Source of the DNA: Sphingomonas sp. CBMAI 2297
GTDB lineage: Bacteria > Pseudomonadota > Alphaproteobacteria > Sphingomonadales > Sphingomonadaceae
Assembly: GCF_029870595.1 (NCBI RefSeq)
Contig: NZ_JAPDIR010000001.1
Span: 434,001 to 498,000, forward strand
Direction: 5' to 3'
DNA length: 64,000 nucleotides
The position numbers and the translations under genes are program-made. The notes beneath the pieces were generated by a model. That model was not told the origin of the DNA, ran no database searches, and saw only the letters and a list, made by a program, of their open reading frames with translations. How positions within the stretch are numbered: the first letter of the stretch is position 1; each line of letters begins with the position of its first letter. Positions 60,479 through 64,000 of the stretch are shown piece after piece.

Positions 60479-61620
60479 TGCGGCGCACCCCGGTCGCCCC
60501 GCGGCCGGACTGGCAGGCTCGGGTCGAGGCGCTGGGCCTCGTCTGGCACAGCATGGACGGCCGCCCCTATTGGGACGAAAGCGCCTGCTATCGCTTCAGC
60601 CTGAGGGAAATCGAGGAGATCGAGGCGGCGACGGCCGAGCTCTACCGGCTGTTCCTGGCGGCGGGCGAGCATGTCCTTGCCAGCGACCTGCTCGGCAGCT
60701 TCGGCATTCCCGAGCCGGCCTGGGCCGCGATCCGGCGGGCCTGGGACGAAGAGCCGCCCGCGCTCAATTTCGGCCGCTTCGATCTCGGCTATGCCGGCGA
60801 CGGCCCGCCCAAGCTGTTCGAGTTCAACTGCGACACGCCGACCAGCCTGGTCGAGGCCGCGGTGATCCAGTGGGACTGGAAGGAAGCCGTCTTCCCGGCG
60901 CTGGACCAGTATAACGGCCTGCACGAGAAGCTGGTCGCGCGATGGCGCGACATCGCGCCGCTGCTCCCGGGCGGCCATGTTCATTTCGCCCATGTCGCGG
61001 ACGCTGCCGGCGAGGACACGGTCACCATCGCCTATCTGCGCGACACGGCGCAGGCGGCCGGGCTCGCCACCGCCGCGATCCGCATGGAGGATATCGGCTG
61101 GAACCATGACGCGCGGCGCTTCGTCGACCTGCGGGACCAGGTGATCGAGAACTGCTTTCACCTCTATCCCTGGGAATGGCTCCTCGCCGAGGACTTCGCG
61201 CCGGCATTGCTGGAGAGCCTGGGCGGCACGCGCTGGATCGAGCCGATCTGGAAGATGATCTGGAGCAACAAGGCGATCCTGCCGGTGCTCTGGGAGCTGT
61301 TCCCCGGCCATCCGAACCTGCTCCCCGCCGGCCGGCGCCGGCTGCCCGGCGGCGACCAGGTCGCCAAGCCGCTGCTCGGGCGCGAGGGCGCGAACGTCTC
61401 GATCCTGCGTGGCGGCGAAGTCGTCGCCGAGACCGGCGGGCGCTATGACGAGAGCGGCTGGATCTACCAGGCGCTCTATCTCCTGCGCGACTTCGGCGGC
61501 GGCTATCCGGTGATCGGCGCGTGGATCGTCGATGGCGAGCCCGCCGGCATGGGCATCCGCGAGGACGGCCTCATCACCGGCAACACCGCGCGCTTCGTGC
61601 CGCACGTGATCGAGGGCTGA
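60478..61620 (+). CDS. Glutathionylspermidine synthase-family ATP-grasp ligase (YgiC-like)
   Basis: A 380-residue ATP-grasp amide ligase. VWHSMDGRPYWDESACYRFS opens it, FNCDTPTSLVEAAVIQWDW matches the family's substrate/ATP loop, ENCFHLYPWEWLLAEDFAPA and EPIWKMIWSNKAILPVLWEL follow, and VAKPLLGREGANVSIL carries an ATP-binding Lys. The amidase domain of true GspSA is missing, so only ligation is expected. Substrates are unknown; the coupled lipoprotein is an obvious candidate. ATG overlaps the lipoprotein stop. Confidence 0.88.
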   Translation: MRRTPVAPRPDWQARVEALGLVWHSMDGRPYWDESACYRFSLREIEEIEAATAELYRLFLAAGEHVLASDLLGSFGIPEPAWAAIRRAWDEEPPALNFGRFDLGYAGDGPPKLFEFNCDTPTSLVEAAVIQWDWKEAVFPALDQYNGLHEKLVARWRDIAPLLPGGHVHFAHVADAAGEDTVTIAYLRDTAQAAGLATAAIRMEDIGWNHDARRFVDLRDQVIENCFHLYPWEWLLAEDFAPALLESLGGTRWIEPIWKMIWSNKAILPVLWELFPGHPNLLPAGRRRLPGGDQVAKPLLGREGANVSILRGGEVVAETGGRYDESGWIYQALYLLRDFGGGYPVIGAWIVDGEPAGMGIREDGLITGNTARFVPHVIEG

Positions 61621-61624
61621 GCCC

Positions 61625-62032
61625 TCAGCCCTGGCCCGAAAGATCCTGGTAGAGCATCAGGGCATTGCCATCGGGATCGTAGAAGGTGAGCAGCCGGACC
61701 ATGCCGGGGATCTCCTGCGCCGGCCCGTCCTGGCGCACGCCGGCCGCATCGAGCGCCGCCTTGGCCGCGTCGAGATCGACCACGCCGAAAGTGAGCGTCG
61801 CGCCGCCGCCCTGGATCACCTTCTCGACCTGGGCGAGGCCGACCGTCACGCGCGTGACCGGGCTCTCGAACTCGCACCAGGCGATCTCGTCCATCCGGTA
61901 GAGAAGGTTCATGCCCAGCACGTCGCGATACCAGGCGATGCCGGCATCGAGATCGCGGACGTTGAGCGCGCAGGTGAGGCCGCCGTCAAAGCCGATGGCG
62001 GCGCGGGCGGGGGCTTCGAGCGTGGTAGCCAT
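61625..62032 (-). CDS. VOC-family (glyoxalase-fold) protein
   Basis: A 135-residue protein of the vicinal oxygen chelate superfamily. NVRDLDAGIAWYRDVLGMNL begins the first beta-alpha-beta unit, DEIAWCEFESPVTRVTVGLA follows, and VDLDAAKAALDAAGVRQDGP with VRLLTFYDPDGNALMLYQDL ends the second. Metal ligands would be a Glu in each half. It may be a dioxygenase, a glyoxalase or a drug-binding protein. It is divergent from the winged-helix regulator across about 60 nt. Confidence 0.85.
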   Translation of the reverse strand: MATTLEAPARAAIGFDGGLTCALNVRDLDAGIAWYRDVLGMNLLYRMDEIAWCEFESPVTRVTVGLAQVEKVIQGGGATLTFGVVDLDAAKAALDAAGVRQDGPAQEIPGMVRLLTFYDPDGNALMLYQDLSGQG

Positions 62033-62093
62033 GTCGATTCTCCGACTCTTGAGTTCCATTTGTATAGTCGATATGAATTTGGAGATGGAGTCA

Positions 62094-62633
62094 ATGCCCC
62101 CCGAACCCGTGCCGCTGCTGCGCATGCTCGAGGCCAATCGCTGGGCGATTCCGGTGCTGGCGCTGCTGCATCGGGAGCAGGGCTCGCGCTTCGCGGTGAT
62201 CGCGCGGGCATTCGGCCTGCCGCACAACAGCCTGGCGCGCTGCCTCGTCCACCTGAAGGCGTGCGGCTGGGTGATTCCCAATCCCGGCCATGGCCACCCG
62301 CTGCGCCCCGAATATGTGCTGACCGAAGCCGGGCTGGCGGCGGGCGCGCTGTGCGCGCGGATCGAGGCAGCGCGGGCCCGGCTGAAGCTGGAGGCGGGCG
62401 ACCTGCCGCGCTGGTCGCTGCCGCTGGTCGCCGGGCTGGGCGCCGACTGGACGCGCTTCGGCGAGATCCAGGCGCGTCTCGCTCCGGTGACGCCGCGGGC
62501 GCTGTCGACCACGCTCAAGGCCGTGATCGACGAGGCCCTGGTGCGGCGGAAGCTGGAGGATCGCTATCCGCCGCTGCCGCTCTACGCGCTGACGGGCAAG
62601 GGCATGGATTTCGCGGCGGCAATGGCGGGCTAG
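62094..62633 (+). CDS. HxlR-like double winged-helix regulator
   Basis: A ~179-residue regulator. MLEANRWAIPVLALLHREQG and FAVIARAFGLPHNSLARCLV form the first winged helix, and WSLPLVAGLGADWTRFGEIQ with VTPRALSTTLKAVIDEALVR form a second HxlR-like one. It lacks the HxlR cysteine. GGAG precedes ATG 62094; ATG 62073 and 62085 are other starts. Its probable target is the divergent VOC gene, and the gap contains the AT-rich TGTATAGTCGATATGAA. Confidence 0.75.
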   Translation: MPPEPVPLLRMLEANRWAIPVLALLHREQGSRFAVIARAFGLPHNSLARCLVHLKACGWVIPNPGHGHPLRPEYVLTEAGLAAGALCARIEAARARLKLEAGDLPRWSLPLVAGLGADWTRFGEIQARLAPVTPRALSTTLKAVIDEALVRRKLEDRYPPLPLYALTGKGMDFAAAMAG

Positions 62634-62649
62634 TGTTCGGGAAGAAGGG

Positions 62650-64000
62650 TCAGCGCTCCGCCTTCTCCCGCTTCGCATAGTCCTCGGCCAGCACCGTAAA
62701 GGCCTGTTTGCGCTGGCCGGTCTCGGAGATCAGGCCCTTGCGGTTCCAGCCTTGCTGATAGACCGGGTGCTGCCGGCGCGGCGAGCGGAAGTCCTTGAGG
62801 ATCCAGGGGCTCAGCCCGCGCAGGAACGGCACCCTGGCCGCCATCTCGAGCGTGCGGCGATAATATTCGGCCTGATATTCCTCGCTGAACTTGTGCGGGG
62901 CGGCGGCGATGTCGTGATAGCCATAGAGCGCATCGGCGCCGAATTCGGAGAAGATCAGCGGCTTGGTGGCCGGGCTCTGCCATTCGAAGCTCGGGAGCGC
63001 GGCGAGCGGATCGTCCGAGTACCAGCCATTATAGGTGTTGATCGCCATTACATCGAGATCGCCCACCAGCGGATCGTCGATCCGCATCACCTTGCCCTGG
63101 CGCGCGCTGAGCAGGGCGGCGGTGACCAGCCGGCTGTCGTCCAGCGCGCGGACATCGCCGATCAGCGTGCGCAGAAAGATGTTGCGGGCGTCGCTCACCG
63201 GCGTTTCGTTGGCGACGCTCCACAGCACGATCGCCGCGCGATTGCGGTCGCGGCGGATATTCTCGGCGATCATCCGGCGCGCGGTCGCCAGCGTATCGGC
63301 ATCGCCCCAGGCGACGCGCCAATAGACGGGCACCTCGCTCCACACCAGCAGCCCCATCTCGTCGGCCAGACGCGTGGTGCCCTCGTCGTGCGGATAATGC
63401 GCCAGGCGCACGAAATTGCCGTGGAGCCCCTGCTTGATCTCGGCGAACAGGGCGCGGGCGGCGGCGGGGCTCATGGCGCGCACCGGATCCTTGCCCAGTT
63501 CCTCCTCGTGCATCGAGATGCCGCGCAGGAAGATCGACTTGCCGTTGAGCAGGATCCTGTCGCCCTGCACTTCGATCGTGCGGAAGCCGATCCGGTCGGT
63601 GAAGCGGTCCGCGCCGCTGGCGATCTCGACATCGTAGAGCTTCGGACTGTCGGGCGACCAGCGTTGGAGGGCGCGCGGGGCGGCGAGGCTGGCGGTCCAG
63701 TTGCCGTCGCCATCGGTGCGGCCCGCGAGCGTGGCGCCGAGCGCGGGGATGGCCAGGCGGATCGGCGCGCCGGCGGCCTGGGGGCCGAGCAGGCGGGCGG
63801 AAACCGCGATGCGGCCGTCCTTGCCCAGCCGCACGAACGCGTCGTCGACGAACGTCTCGGGCACGGTGACCAGGCGGATCGAGCGCGTGACGCCGCCATA
63901 GGTTTCCCAGTCGGTGACCGGCGGGGGCACGTCCTTGTCGGTCCGCGCGGAATCGATGCCCAGCGTGATCTGGTTGCTGCCGGGGCGCAGCAGTTTCGTC
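62650..64000 (-). CDS. Glycoside hydrolase family 2 enzyme, 5' end outside the window
   Basis: The frame is open from the stop (62650-62652) to the last full codon of the window, so at least 450 residues are the C-terminal part. ILLNGKSIFLRGISMHEEEL and FVRLAHYPHDEGTTRLADEM start the catalytic barrel, WSVANETPVSDARNIFL has the acid/base Glu, and PLIFSEFGADALYGYHDI has the nucleophile Glu. TDKDVPPPVTDWETYGGVTR precedes it. GH2 members are beta-galactosidases, beta-mannosidases or beta-glucuronidases; this part resembles beta-glucuronidases (inference). The missing part would contain the sugar-binding N-terminal domain. Confidence 0.88.
   Translation of the reverse strand, partial: TKLLRPGSNQITLGIDSARTDKDVPPPVTDWETYGGVTRSIRLVTVPETFVDDAFVRLGKDGRIAVSARLLGPQAAGAPIRLAIPALGATLAGRTDGDGNWTASLAAPRALQRWSPDSPKLYDVEIASGADRFTDRIGFRTIEVQGDRILLNGKSIFLRGISMHEEELGKDPVRAMSPAAARALFAEIKQGLHGNFVRLAHYPHDEGTTRLADEMGLLVWSEVPVYWRVAWGDADTLATARRMIAENIRRDRNRAAIVLWSVANETPVSDARNIFLRTLIGDVRALDDSRLVTAALLSARQGKVMRIDDPLVGDLDVMAINTYNGWYSDDPLAALPSFEWQSPATKPLIFSEFGADALYGYHDIAAAPHKFSEEYQAEYYRRTLEMAARVPFLRGLSPWILKDFRSPRRQHPVYQQGWNRKGLISETGQRKQAFTVLAEDYAKREKAER

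Overview
The window is GC-rich, gene-dense chromosomal DNA with short gaps, many 4-nt start/stop overlaps, and small palindromic repeats between genes. Gene content points to an alphaproteobacterium of the order Sphingomonadales, most like Sphingomonas: a UrcA-family protein, a TbpB-like lipoprotein, an XrtA/PEP-CTERM regulatory cluster (prsT-prsR-prsK), a CIRCE-controlled groESL operon, and a TCA block mdh...sucD-sucA-sucB-lpdA. I found no rRNA, tRNA, CRISPR array, insertion sequence, prophage or replication origin. Most of the window is core chromosome.

Layout. 1-2 kb: the end of a glycosyltransferase-associated protein and a GH130 phosphorylase. 2-6 kb: OPT transporter, an ArsR/AHSA1 regulator pair with a likely operator, and an AI-2E-type membrane protein. 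6-13 kb: envelope quality control (hflK-hflC and a Do-type protease), a HerA-like ATPase, ApbC and a CoA-binding protein. 13-21 kb: a membrane wHTH-TPR regulator opposite a UrcA-family gene, a tryptophan 2,3-dioxygenase/class V PLP enzyme pair, a TbpB-like lipoprotein, dapD with a HAD phosphatase, and a flavin monooxygenase. 21-28 kb: a two-component system with a PepSY protein (FeuNPQ-like layout), an ABC-F ATPase, small secreted proteins, a HisKA_2 kinase and a DUF815 ATPase. 29-39 kb: prsT/prsR/prsK and the PEP-CTERM glycosyltransferase, divergent from a GDP-mannose pyrophosphorylase, then a sulfotransferase, an aspartyl hydroxylase-like protein and an HNH protein. 39-50 kb: oligoendopeptidase F, a small CxxC protein, groESL, sppA, GNAT, STAS-like and membrane proteins, and a serine hydrolase. 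50-59 kb: the TCA operon. 59-64 kb: YbjQ, a lipoprotein overlapping a glutathionylspermidine-synthase-like ATP-grasp ligase, a VOC protein with its probable regulator, and a GH2 glycosidase cut by the window end.

How the genes work together. The TCA block supplies 2-oxoglutarate dehydrogenase (E1, E2, E3), the alpha subunit of succinyl-CoA synthetase and malate dehydrogenase, but sucC is not here. PrsK/PrsR probably control, through sigma-54, exopolysaccharide and PEP-CTERM genes; a weak -24/-12-like site lies in front of the GDP-mannose pyrophosphorylase gene. HflKC, the Do protease, SppA and GroESL form a broad protein-quality set.

Least ordinary items: (i) the lipoprotein/ATP-grasp ligase pair at 60.1-61.6 kb, resembling YgiB/YgiC; (ii) two long palindromic elements with a conserved centre but differing, self-complementary stems; (iii) a small CxxC gene at 41.25-41.43 kb; (iv) a secreted mini-protein with YD repeats; (v) two independent tandem duplications of period 17 at gene ends.
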